A stretch of DNA of 9,302 nt from Bacillota bacterium (GCA_023441125.1 JAEZQV010000206.1:1-9302), one strand, 5' to 3'. Shown: positions 1 to 6,416, numbered from the stretch's first letter. The notes: a model not told the origin generated them from the sequence alone. Numbers and translations are program-made.

Positions 1-287
1 ATCCTGTACCGGACTATATTGACACTTTTATTGAGAATTCTGATGACAGCCAGCTAATCGAGCAGCAGCTGGCAACTTTGCAGGGCGGCTTACTGCTGGC
101 CAGCAGCAATGAGAAAGCCATATTGCAGCAACAGGCGGTAAAAGATGTGGTTTGTCAAAACATCGCCTTGCCTGTTTATGATGAAATTCTGCTGGGCGAC
201 CAGCCGTTTATCGGCTTGCGGGGCGCCTGCCATATGACGGAGCGTCTGTGGAACCAGTTTATTGCCCAAAGCCAGCGGCGCGGTTAA
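1..287 (+). CDS. Nitrogenase component 1-like protein, C-terminal end (5' partial)
   Basis: The reading frame is open from the left edge (first full codon at position 3) to the TAA at 285-287, so only the last 94 residues are visible and the real start lies outside the window. The visible part has the pattern I associate with the last domain of nitrogenase component 1-type proteins (NifD/K/E/N, BchN/B, CfbD superfamily): a Rossmann-like 'LLLASSNEKAIL' segment, then 'LPVYDEIL', then a closing 'PFIGLRGACHMTERLWNQ' similar to the 'GYRGA..L.E.I.N' ending of nitrogenase-like oxidoreductases. These proteins transfer electrons to a bound cofactor or tetrapyrrole with the help of an NifH-like ATPase. 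Such genes also occur uncharacterised beside FecCD-type metal-complex importers, which matches this setting: the permease gene follows after 47 nt. One cysteine is visible (in 'VVCQNI'), but cofactor ligands normally lie further upstream. The family call rests on a short tail, so it is moderate. Confidence 0.6.
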   Translation, partial: PVPDYIDTFIENSDDSQLIEQQLATLQGGLLLASSNEKAILQQQAVKDVVCQNIALPVYDEILLGDQPFIGLRGACHMTERLWNQFIAQSQRRG

Positions 288-334
288 TTGCTATTGCAGT
301 TGGTGAAATTTAACATAAAAAGGACAAAGTGGAT

Positions 335-1378
335 ATGACAGGCAGGATTGACAATAAAACTTCGTTTTTTGCCGGGATGAGTGCGCTATTATTTTTAGCC
401 GTTTTGGCTTCGCTGGTTTGGGGGCAGATTTATGTTCCTGCGCCAACAGTGCTGAGTATCATTGGCAAACAGTTGCATCTACCCGGCATAGATGGGACAG
501 GGATTTCGCAGGAGCAGCTTTCGGTTATCTGGCATATCCGGATGCCCAGGACACTGGTAGGAGTTCTGGTGGGAGCCGCCTTAGCCGTTGCCGGCGCCGT
601 GATGCAGGGGGTATTTAGCAACTCACTGGCCGATCCGGGGATTATCGGAGTATCCAGCGGTGCAGCTTTGGGGGCGGTTATTGCCATTGCCACAGGGGTA
701 ACGGCTTATGGTGTTTTTTATATGCCGTTCTTTGCTTTGGCGGGTGCGCTGCTGGCCGTGGCGCTGACGGTGGCGCTGACAATGCGGGACGGCAAAATTC
801 CGGTGATGGTGCTGCTGCTGGCTGGCATTGCCGTCAGTATGCTGCTGGGAGCTTTGACCTCCGGCATTCTGACGTTTATGAATGAATACCGGCTGCGGGA
901 ATTTTTATTCTGGATGGTGGGCGGACTGGATTACCGCCGCTGGGAGCATGTTTACCTGGCCGCCGGACCTGTGCTGCTCGGTATTCTCATTTTGTTTTTG
1001 TTGGCCAGGCACCTTAATATTTTGATTTTAGGCGAGCAGGAAGCGCGCTCGGTAGGGGTGCCGGTGGCCTATCTCCGTCTGCTGTTATTATTTGTCGCCG
1101 CTGTGACAACGGCGACAGCCGTGTGTGTTAGCGGCACAATCGGGTTTGTGGGTTTAATCGTCCCGCATATTATGCGCCTCTTGCTCGGCCCGGAACATCG
1201 CACGCTTTTGCCGGCTTGCGCTCTGGCCGGCGCGTTGTTTTTGGTGGTATGTGATACGCTGGGGCGCCTGATAATCCCGCCGGCGGAAGTGCGGGTCGGC
1301 ATTATGACGGCCTTACTGGGCGCGCCATACTTTTTATACCTGTTGCGTAAAGCGCAGAAAGGAGGCGGGTTAGCATGA
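335..1378 (+). CDS. FecCD/BtuC-type ABC transporter permease
   Basis: This is an integral membrane permease of the BtuC/FecCD/FhuB family, which forms the channel of importers for corrinoids, haem and iron-siderophores. It is very hydrophobic over its 347 residues, in line with the usual ~330-350 residues and ten transmembrane helices. Family landmarks are an 'RMPRTLVGVLVGAALAVAGA' segment at about 69-88, 'NSLADPGIIGVSSGAALGAV' at about 96-115, the cytoplasmic coupling loop 'GEQEARSVGVPV' at about 233-244, 'GTIGFVGLIVPHIMR' at about 267-281 and the C-terminal 'VRVGIMTALLGAPYFLYLL'. I chose ATG 335 because the AAGGA at 320-324 is 10 nt upstream; the in-frame GTG at 329 is only 4 nt from it. 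The stop overlaps the start of the ATPase gene as ATGA (1375-1378), typical of translational coupling. Substrate specificity cannot be read from the permease; the CobO gene downstream favours a corrinoid. Confidence 0.93.
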   Translation: MTGRIDNKTSFFAGMSALLFLAVLASLVWGQIYVPAPTVLSIIGKQLHLPGIDGTGISQEQLSVIWHIRMPRTLVGVLVGAALAVAGAVMQGVFSNSLADPGIIGVSSGAALGAVIAIATGVTAYGVFYMPFFALAGALLAVALTVALTMRDGKIPVMVLLLAGIAVSMLLGALTSGILTFMNEYRLREFLFWMVGGLDYRRWEHVYLAAGPVLLGILILFLLARHLNILILGEQEARSVGVPVAYLRLLLLFVAAVTTATAVCVSGTIGFVGLIVPHIMRLLLGPEHRTLLPACALAGALFLVVCDTLGRLIIPPAEVRVGIMTALLGAPYFLYLLRKAQKGGGLA

Positions 1379-2628
1379 CTACAGCCGCTCAGCCTGCTTT
1401 GTCTGTTGCTAATGTGGGGGTTACCCTCGGGGATAAAACCATCTTGCAGGATATTTCTTTTGCGGTCATGCCCGGAGAATTTATCGGCATCATTGGCCCG
1501 AACGGCGCCGGCAAAAGTACGTTGCTCCGGGGACTGCGGAATATGGGGGCCATTACCGCCGGCGATGTCAGAGTATTTGGCCGGCCGATAGGCAACATGG
1601 GCGATAAGCAACTGGCGCGTATTATTGCCTACATGCAGCAGGAGATCAATATTGGTTTCGGGTTTACCGCCTTGGAGATGGTGTTGGCGGGCCGTTACCC
1701 GTATTTAAAATGGTGGCAAAATGAACAAAGCGCAGACTATGCGATTGCCAGAAAATATATGGCCTTTACCGGCGTTGAAAATTTGGCGGAAAAATCAGTG
1801 CAGCAAGTGTCCGGCGGGGAACGTCAGCGTATTCTGTTAGCCAAGGTGCTGGCTCAGGAGACCCCGCTTATTTTTCTCGATGAGCCCACCGCCAGTCTGG
1901 ATCTGGTATATCAGGAAGAAATATTCCGCTATTGTCAGGTCATATGCCAACAAGGCAAAACGGTGCTGCTTATTGTCCATGACATAAGGCTGGCTGCCAA
2001 GTTTTGTTCCCGGCTGATTTTACTGGCCAATGGAACGGTTGTTGCCGACGGAGCCCCCGGAGATGTTATTACCGCCCAAAACCTGGCAAAGGCTTATGGC
2101 CTGCACTCCGCGGTCTTTATTAATAAAGTAACAGGCAATCTGGATATTCATACCTATGAGGCTGCCGGCACCGTGGGCGGACAAGAGATCGTCCATGTGA
2201 TTGGCGGCGGCGGTTCGGCCGGGCAGATTATGCGGCTGCTGCATGAAAGAGCCTATACCATGAGCGGCGGTGTTTTCCAACAAGGCGATACCGATGCCGA
2301 TGTGGCGGCAGCCTTTGGCATCAGAGCCATCATTGGCCAGCCCTTTTGCAGCATTAGCCAGGAGCAATATGAGGAAAACCTGGCCAAAATTCAGGCTGCC
2401 GATATCACTGTATTGTGTAACCTGCATTTTGGCCAGCAGAATCTGGCTAATCTGGAGGCCGCATTTGCGGCCGGGAAGCTGATTGTGATTGAAGATACGG
2501 CCATTGAGGAACGCGATTTTACCGGCGGCCAGGCCGTCGAATTGTATCATAAACTCATTAACCGGCCACAAGTAACAGTTTTAAGTTCGGTTCAGTTTGC
2601 TGAACGGATTTTTAAAGGTATAATGTAA
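1375..2628 (+). CDS. FecE/BtuD-type ABC ATPase with extra C-terminal domain
   Basis: This is the cytoplasmic ATPase that powers the permease encoded just upstream. Residues 1-260 are a complete nucleotide-binding domain: Walker A GPNGAGKST (41-49), Q-loop around Q88-Q89, signature VSGGERQR (145-152), Walker B LIFLDEPT (165-172) and the switch histidine H202. It is 417 residues long, against about 250-270 for a plain FecE or BtuD. The extra ~150 residues (about 270-417) open with 'VHVIGGGGSAGQIMRLLHER', a glycine-rich Rossmann-like turn, followed by 'GDTDADVAAAFG' and alternating beta/alpha segments. ABC ATPases of similar length are known in haloarchaeal and other corrinoid or metal-complex importers; the role of the extension is unknown to me. 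A strong AAAGGAGG (1358-1365) sits 9 nt before the ATG, and the start overlaps the permease stop. The ATPase call is secure; the substrate is inferred from context. Confidence 0.93.
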   Translation: MTTAAQPALSVANVGVTLGDKTILQDISFAVMPGEFIGIIGPNGAGKSTLLRGLRNMGAITAGDVRVFGRPIGNMGDKQLARIIAYMQQEINIGFGFTALEMVLAGRYPYLKWWQNEQSADYAIARKYMAFTGVENLAEKSVQQVSGGERQRILLAKVLAQETPLIFLDEPTASLDLVYQEEIFRYCQVICQQGKTVLLIVHDIRLAAKFCSRLILLANGTVVADGAPGDVITAQNLAKAYGLHSAVFINKVTGNLDIHTYEAAGTVGGQEIVHVIGGGGSAGQIMRLLHERAYTMSGGVFQQGDTDADVAAAFGIRAIIGQPFCSISQEQYEENLAKIQAADITVLCNLHFGQQNLANLEAAFAAGKLIVIEDTAIEERDFTGGQAVELYHKLINRPQVTVLSSVQFAERIFKGIM

Positions 2629-2642
2629 GAGGAGGAAATATC

Positions 2643-2843
2643 ATGCTTCAATATATTCCGGACAACTGGCCGTATGATGGCGCTGGCAGCTCTCAGCCGG
2701 CCAATAAGCCGGCGGTAGCTGGAACAGCGTTCTATTTTATCGTACTAAAACCGCTGGAGGATGCAGCAAAGCTGCAGTTTGGTTGTTTTAAGGCCAGGCA
2801 AATGGCTTATTTCAACAAGCAGCGTATGCGTAGTCACCTGTAG
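2643..2843 (+). CDS. Small protein of unknown function (66 aa)
   Basis: I do not recognise this protein. It is likely translated because an AGAGGAGG ribosome binding site (2628-2635) lies 7 nt before the ATG, it fills the gap between the ABC ATPase and cobO, and its codons (CCG, CTG, GCC, GGC) resemble those of its neighbours. The N-terminal half is rich in Pro, Gly, Ser and Ala ('NWPYDGAGSSQPANKPAVAG'). A short hydrophobic patch follows ('TAFYFIVLKPL', about 28-38), and the C-terminal third is basic ('FKARQMAYFNKQRMRSHL'). The hydrophobic patch is too short for a confident transmembrane helix. There is a single Cys, in 'FGCFKAR'. It has no visible catalytic motif. The DNA also contains several short inverted repeats, so a role as a structured mRNA segment between the transporter genes and cobO is an alternative. 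Confidence 0.55.
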   Translation: MLQYIPDNWPYDGAGSSQPANKPAVAGTAFYFIVLKPLEDAAKLQFGCFKARQMAYFNKQRMRSHL

Positions 2844-2862
2844 AAGATAAGGAGATTGCTAA

Positions 2863-3396
2863 ATGACAGAAACAAAGGGATTAATTATTGTAAATACAGG
2901 CCATGGCAAAGGGAAAACGACGGCTGCCTTGGGCGTGGGCATGCGGGCCTGGGGCCAGGGTCTTAAAGTGCTGGTGCTGCAGTTTATTAAAGGAAACTGG
3001 AAGTATGGTGAACTTGAGGCTGCTGCCAGAATGGGAGACGCTTTTGTAATCCGCCAGCTGGGGGAAGGCTTTGTGCGAAATGTTGACAGCAATGCCAAAG
3101 CAGGCCATCAGGCTGTGGCTCAGGTCGCACTGACTGATGCCACCCAAGAAATGCTGTCCGGAAACTGGGATATGATCATCCTGGACGAGATCAACTATGC
3201 GATAAAGTTTGGCCTGGTGCCGGTGGACAACGTGGTTGAACTGCTAAAAGCCAAACCGGCAAAGCTGCACCTCGTACTAACAGGACGTGAGGCACATCAG
3301 GAAATCATCGATTTAGCTGATTTAGTAACTGAAATGAAAGAAATTAAGCACCCGCTTAAACAAGGGATAAAGGCGCAAAAGGGCATAGAGTTTTAA
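2863..3396 (+). CDS. cobO: Cob(I)yrinic acid a,c-diamide adenosyltransferase
   Basis: This is a cytoplasmic enzyme of the CobA/CobO/BtuR family, which transfers the 5'-deoxyadenosyl group of ATP to reduced corrinoid and so makes adenosylcobamide forms in cobamide synthesis and salvage. Evidence is the family-specific P-loop 'NTGHGKGKTTAALG' near the N-terminus (residues 11-24), 'VLVLQFIKGNWKYGELEA', the Walker B-like 'WDMIILDEINYAI' and the closing 'VLTGREAHQEIIDLADLVTEM' followed by 'IKHPLKQGIKAQKGIEF', all characteristic of the family. Its 177 residues agree with the usual 170-200. AAGGAG (2849-2854) lies 8 nt before the ATG, and the gap to the preceding small gene is only 19 nt, so it belongs to the same transcript as the importer. 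Its position implies that the importer delivers a corrinoid that is then adenosylated. The stop is only 4 bp from the end of the convergent transporter gene. Confidence 0.93.
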   Translation: MTETKGLIIVNTGHGKGKTTAALGVGMRAWGQGLKVLVLQFIKGNWKYGELEAAARMGDAFVIRQLGEGFVRNVDSNAKAGHQAVAQVALTDATQEMLSGNWDMIILDEINYAIKFGLVPVDNVVELLKAKPAKLHLVLTGREAHQEIIDLADLVTEMKEIKHPLKQGIKAQKGIEF

Positions 3397-3400
3397 GGGA

Positions 3401-5098
3401 TCATTTTACATACCGGCGTCCTAGTTCAACGAAACGCCACCCGCCGGTACCATCCAATTCGAGTATCCGGTTGTGGTAAGCTTTTAGCGTGTCTTTATGG
3501 CCAATGGTGATTAAGGAGGAAGCGGATAATTTTTCCTTAAGCAGTTGGTACATTTCTATTTCCATATTCGTGTCGATACAGGAAGTGGTTTCATCCAGGA
3601 AGATCCATTTTGGCTGATGCACGATGACCCGGGCTATAGAAAGGCGCTGGAGTTCACCAAGCGAAAGATTTTTTGTCCAGTCGGTTTCGCTATCAATGAG
3701 CGGGAGCAAGGTGCTTAACTTGCACATATGCAGTACTTCCGCCAGCTTTTCTCCGGTTATGCTGTTGTTTCTGGCCGGATACAGTACAGCCTGTCGCAGT
3801 GTGCCAAGCGGAAAATAAGGTTTTTGCGGAAGAAACAGAACACCGCTTTCAGCCGGAAAAAATATATGTCCGCTAAAACAGGGCCAGATACCTGCCAGGG
3901 TTTGTAATAAAGTAGTCTTACCGCAGCCGGAGGGGCCGGAAATGAGCAGGCTGTCGCCTGCAGTGACTTCCATGGTAAGTTTGTTTATTAGTACATGACC
4001 GGCAGGCGATTTTATAGAGATGTCTTTTGTGATTAGCCTATCATGACTGGTTAAGATGGTGCCTGAAAATTTGGGCTGTGGTGCTTTCGTAAGCTGAGTA
4101 TGAAACTGTTCCAGCCGGTCTTTTACAGCTTGCCACTGGGCAATTTCCCCGAAGCTTTCGATGATATAGGAAAGCGCGGAGTGAACATACCAGTAAGCGC
4201 CCGCTATTTCAAACAATTGGCCGAGTTGTAAATGGTTGCTAAAATATCCGGGTGATGCAATCAAAAAGGCAAATACAGTGGACAACTGCGAATAGGTTGT
4301 GGATAGCCAGGTTATATTCCGGGTAGTTCTGATCATGGCAAGATAGGTTCCAATAATATTTGCAAAACTTTTTAGCAGATTTCGCTGCTCCCAGTGTTCT
4401 CCTTTGTATAGGGCAATACATTCGGCGTGTTCTTTTATCCGGACTAATCCGTAACGGAAATCTGCTTCATTACTCTGCTTAACATTATTTTGCAGCATAA
4501 GCGGGTGACCAATCTTCATGGTTAACCAGGTTCCAACTAATGAATAGAGAAGGGCAAACCACACCAGGTAGCCTGGGATGGTCACATCAACAGTCCAGAC
4601 GGAAAGTTTTGTCTCACCCGACAGCCGCCACAAGACGGTCGAAAATAGGAAAAGTGTTATCATATGGCGTAATAATCCTGTGCTTAACTCAAGCGAATAT
4701 CTGATAAAAATCCGGATATCTTCGCTAATACGCTGGTCAGGGTTATCTACAGCCTTAACCTGGAATCGCATGTTAAAATATGCCTGGTTATGTAGCCATA
4801 ATGAGATAAATCTGGTTGTCAGCCACTGCCGCCAGCGGAGTTGTAACAGCATTTTGAAATGCGTCTGCCAACCTGAGGCAATAACAAGAACAGAACCAAT
4901 CGAGGCAAACTGTACCAGCGATTGGTAAAATCCGGGCAGGCTCTGCTGCTGCAGGTGGTTATAGAACCCGACCTGCCAGGTATTGAGCTGCACATGGAGA
5001 AATACAAGCAAACCCGTGCAGATAATGAGAAAAATGCTGGCTAGCCAAGCTTTAAGAGCCATTGCTGATAACCAAAAGGCAAGAGCCATTCTAATCAC
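3401..5098 (-). CDS. SbmA/BacA/YddA-type ABC transporter, permease-ATPase fusion
   Basis: This is a half-transporter with a membrane domain fused to an ATPase, of the family annotated as vitamin B12/bleomycin/antimicrobial-peptide transporters (E. coli YddA, mycobacterial Rv1819c). From GTG 5098 the protein has 565 residues, close to YddA. The N-terminal ~330 residues hold five or six hydrophobic helices and the family hallmark 'NPDQRISEDI' (119-128). The ATPase domain shows Walker A GPSGCGKTT (388-396), Q-loop 'LPQKPYFPLGTLRQ' (423-436), signature LSLGELQR (478-485), Walker B IFLDETTS and switch histidine H534. I chose GTG 5098 because a GGGGGGAG tract ends 10 nt upstream; ATG 5089 is too far from it, and ATG 5155 or 5224 lack a ribosome binding site, with 5224 overlapping the divergent gene. 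Substrate is unproven; corrinoid is plausible from cobO next door. All catalytic motifs are intact. Confidence 0.88.
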   Translation of the reverse strand: MIRMALAFWLSAMALKAWLASIFLIICTGLLVFLHVQLNTWQVGFYNHLQQQSLPGFYQSLVQFASIGSVLVIASGWQTHFKMLLQLRWRQWLTTRFISLWLHNQAYFNMRFQVKAVDNPDQRISEDIRIFIRYSLELSTGLLRHMITLFLFSTVLWRLSGETKLSVWTVDVTIPGYLVWFALLYSLVGTWLTMKIGHPLMLQNNVKQSNEADFRYGLVRIKEHAECIALYKGEHWEQRNLLKSFANIIGTYLAMIRTTRNITWLSTTYSQLSTVFAFLIASPGYFSNHLQLGQLFEIAGAYWYVHSALSYIIESFGEIAQWQAVKDRLEQFHTQLTKAPQPKFSGTILTSHDRLITKDISIKSPAGHVLINKLTMEVTAGDSLLISGPSGCGKTTLLQTLAGIWPCFSGHIFFPAESGVLFLPQKPYFPLGTLRQAVLYPARNNSITGEKLAEVLHMCKLSTLLPLIDSETDWTKNLSLGELQRLSIARVIVHQPKWIFLDETTSCIDTNMEIEMYQLLKEKLSASSLITIGHKDTLKAYHNRILELDGTGGWRFVELGRRYVK

Positions 5099-5154
5099 AA
5101 TGCCACTTCTCCCCCCGCCGCGAAGATAGAAGTATGTGCAAGACAGATATGGCA

Positions 5155-5184
5155 TGTATATGCTGCTGGCAGTGAAGATATACA
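5155..5184. promoter_or_regulatory. Inverted repeat in the divergent control region, possible operator or paired -10 boxes
   Basis: The 109-nt gap between the leftward transporter and the rightward TIM-barrel gene contains TGTATAT (5155-5161) and ATATACA (5178-5184), perfect 7-bp inverted arms separated by 16 nt. Each arm read outward gives TATACA, which could act as a -10 box for its own gene, placing starts near 5191 (rightward) and 5148 (leftward). Neither has a convincing TTGACA at the right distance, so a regulator binding site is an equally good reading. Confidence 0.3.
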
Positions 5185-5207
5185 AAATAAGTAAGTGAGG
5201 GCAAGTT

Positions 5208-6182
5208 ATGTTACAACTGGTCAATTTATCGAACTATATTACCGATAATGAACTCATCGCCAATAGTCCGGAACGGCTCCAGGCCATCTTGGAAAAACAT
5301 AATTTAGCTGGACTGGAAATGATGTTTTGCGGGCCGTGTGATACCCGCCTGCATAGGCGGGAGTGGCTGCATGGCTGCCACTTGCGCTTTTGGCCATGGT
5401 GGCTGGATTTTTGGCGCGGCGACCAGGAAGCATTGCTGCAGCAGTTTGGCAGTCAGACTGAGATTGATGCCTGCTATGGCGGCCCGGCCCGGGAGGACTG
5501 GCTGGCAGTTTACCGTGCTAACATCCGGATGGCTGTTGAAGCCGGGGTAAAGTATCTGGTTTTCCATGTCAGCCATGTGCGGCCGGCGGAATTGTTCAGT
5601 TGGCAGTTCAGTGCCACCAGTCGTGAAGTGGTTGAGACTGCGATTGAAGTAGTCAACGCCTTAGCGCCGGCGATACCCGAGGATACAGCCCTGTTATTTG
5701 AAAATTTATGGTGGCCGGGGCTTACCCTTACCGACAGGGAATTGACGGCGCTGCTGCTGGACAATGTGGTTCACCGCAATAGCGGGATCATGCTGGATAC
5801 CGGCCATCTGATGAACACCAATCCGGACTTAAAGACCGAGGCCGACGGGGCGGCATATATTTTGGCAACCTTAGAGAATCTCGGCCCCTACCGGCAATCT
5901 ATCCGGGGAATTCATTTACATAAGTCGCTGTCGGGGAAATATTTGCGCTATAGCCAAAATTCCAAACAGCATAAAGCCGAGTATACTATGGAAGAGATTA
6001 TGAACCATGTGCTTAAGATCGATGAGCACCAGCCGTTTACCACACCTGCGGTTCAACAAATTGTCGATTATGTACAGCCCGAATTCCTGGTGCATGAATT
6101 CATGCATAAATCGCTGGCTGATTTGGAGTCGAAGCTTAGTAAGCAGCAGCAGGCACTTGCTGTAAAAAAAATGGCGATATAA
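5208..6182 (+). CDS. Sugar phosphate isomerase/epimerase-like TIM-barrel protein
   Basis: This 324-residue soluble protein belongs to the xylose isomerase-like/endonuclease IV superfamily (AP_endonuc_2 type), whose members act on sugars, sugar phosphates or inositols with a divalent metal. Its barrel strands carry the expected metal-ligand candidates: H120 in 'YLVFHVSH', E165 in 'LLFENLWWPG', D197 and H200 in 'IMLDTGHLMNTN', H236 and H238 in 'GIHLHKS', and E297 in 'FLVHEF'. A Trp-rich stretch ('FWPWWLDFW', about 61-69) may line the substrate pocket. The length is slightly above the usual ~270-300, with a Lys/Gln-rich C-terminal tail. GAGGG (5197-5201) precedes the ATG by 6 nt. It is divergent from the BacA-like transporter, and the next gene downstream has its own promoter, so it probably forms a single-gene unit. 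The superfamily call is good; the exact substrate cannot be told from the sequence. Confidence 0.8.
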   Translation: MLQLVNLSNYITDNELIANSPERLQAILEKHNLAGLEMMFCGPCDTRLHRREWLHGCHLRFWPWWLDFWRGDQEALLQQFGSQTEIDACYGGPAREDWLAVYRANIRMAVEAGVKYLVFHVSHVRPAELFSWQFSATSREVVETAIEVVNALAPAIPEDTALLFENLWWPGLTLTDRELTALLLDNVVHRNSGIMLDTGHLMNTNPDLKTEADGAAYILATLENLGPYRQSIRGIHLHKSLSGKYLRYSQNSKQHKAEYTMEEIMNHVLKIDEHQPFTTPAVQQIVDYVQPEFLVHEFMHKSLADLESKLSKQQQALAVKKMAI

Positions 6183-6236
6183 ATTATATAACTGTAAAAA
6201 AAAGTGTAAAATGTCAAAGTATATGATTTTGTTGGG

Positions 6237-6266
6237 TTGACAGTCTTTTATTTACAAAGTTATACT
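6237..6266 (+). promoter_or_regulatory. Sigma-A-type promoter for the partner-switch operon
   Basis: A perfect -35 box TTGACA (6237-6242) is followed after 18 bp by TATACT (6261-6266), a 5-of-6 match to the -10 consensus. The surrounding sequence is AT-rich. Transcription would start near 6272-6274, giving a leader of about 145 nt before the ATG at 6417. It is the best promoter match I see in the window. Confidence 0.75.
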
Positions 6267-6293
6267 AGTATCAGCAAGATATTAAGATTTTTT

Positions 6294-6308
6294 CATTAAT
6301 AATTAATG
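6294..6308. promoter_or_regulatory. 15-bp perfect palindrome just downstream of the promoter, possible operator
   Basis: CATTAAT-A-ATTAATG is a perfect odd-centred palindrome about 20-35 bp downstream of the predicted transcription start. Its position would let a dimeric repressor block transcription of the downstream operon. AT-rich palindromes arise easily by chance in such a region, so this is only a candidate. Confidence 0.3.
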
Positions 6309-6333
6309 TTAGAAACTAATCACGTATAACGGT

Positions 6334-6378
6334 GGCATGACTTACAACAGAGATTGTTTGTTGTTTCATGCCCTTTTT
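6334..6378 (+). terminator. Stem-loop with T-run in the leader, candidate attenuator
   Basis: GGCATGA (6334-6340) pairs perfectly with TCATGCC (6366-6372). Inside, ACAACA (6344-6349) pairs with TGTTGT (6359-6364), leaving a 9-nt loop and a small 3-versus-1 internal loop. The outer stem is followed by C and then TTTTT (6374-6378), the layout of an intrinsic terminator. It lies after the promoter and 38 nt before the first ATG, so it would act as a leader attenuator or as a partial stop for readthrough from upstream. The stem is only moderately GC-rich and the T-run is short. Confidence 0.45.
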
Positions 6379-6416
6379 CAATTCATAGAGCGAAATATGT
6401 GCGTGAGGTGTACATT

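Noticed and set aside
2687..2809. A cobalamin riboswitch before cobO
   Set aside because: I found no recognisable B12-box-like core, and the stretch reads as an open frame with its own strong ribosome binding site.
3411..3449. TACCGGCG and CGCCGGTA arms near the convergent ends of cobO and the transporter gene, as a shared terminator
   Set aside because: The 8-bp arms are separated by 23 nt and there is no T-run on either strand after the stem; the repeat lies inside the transporter coding end.
5099..5224. An N-terminal extension of the BacA-like transporter starting at ATG 5155 or 5224
   Set aside because: No ribosome binding site precedes either start, the 5224 start overlaps the divergent gene, and GTG 5098 has a strong site and gives the normal family length.
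6193..6218. TGTAAAA, TGTAAAA and TGTCAAA in a row as regulator sites, the last resembling a Spo0A box
   Set aside because: The spacing is irregular, the region is very A-rich, and the last copy has a mismatch to TGTCGAA; chance is enough to explain it.
6354..6416. An upstream TTG start for the RsbW-like kinase
   Set aside because: It has no ribosome binding site, falls inside the leader stem-loop and adds residues that do not belong to the fold; ATG 6417 has a well-placed GAGGTG.
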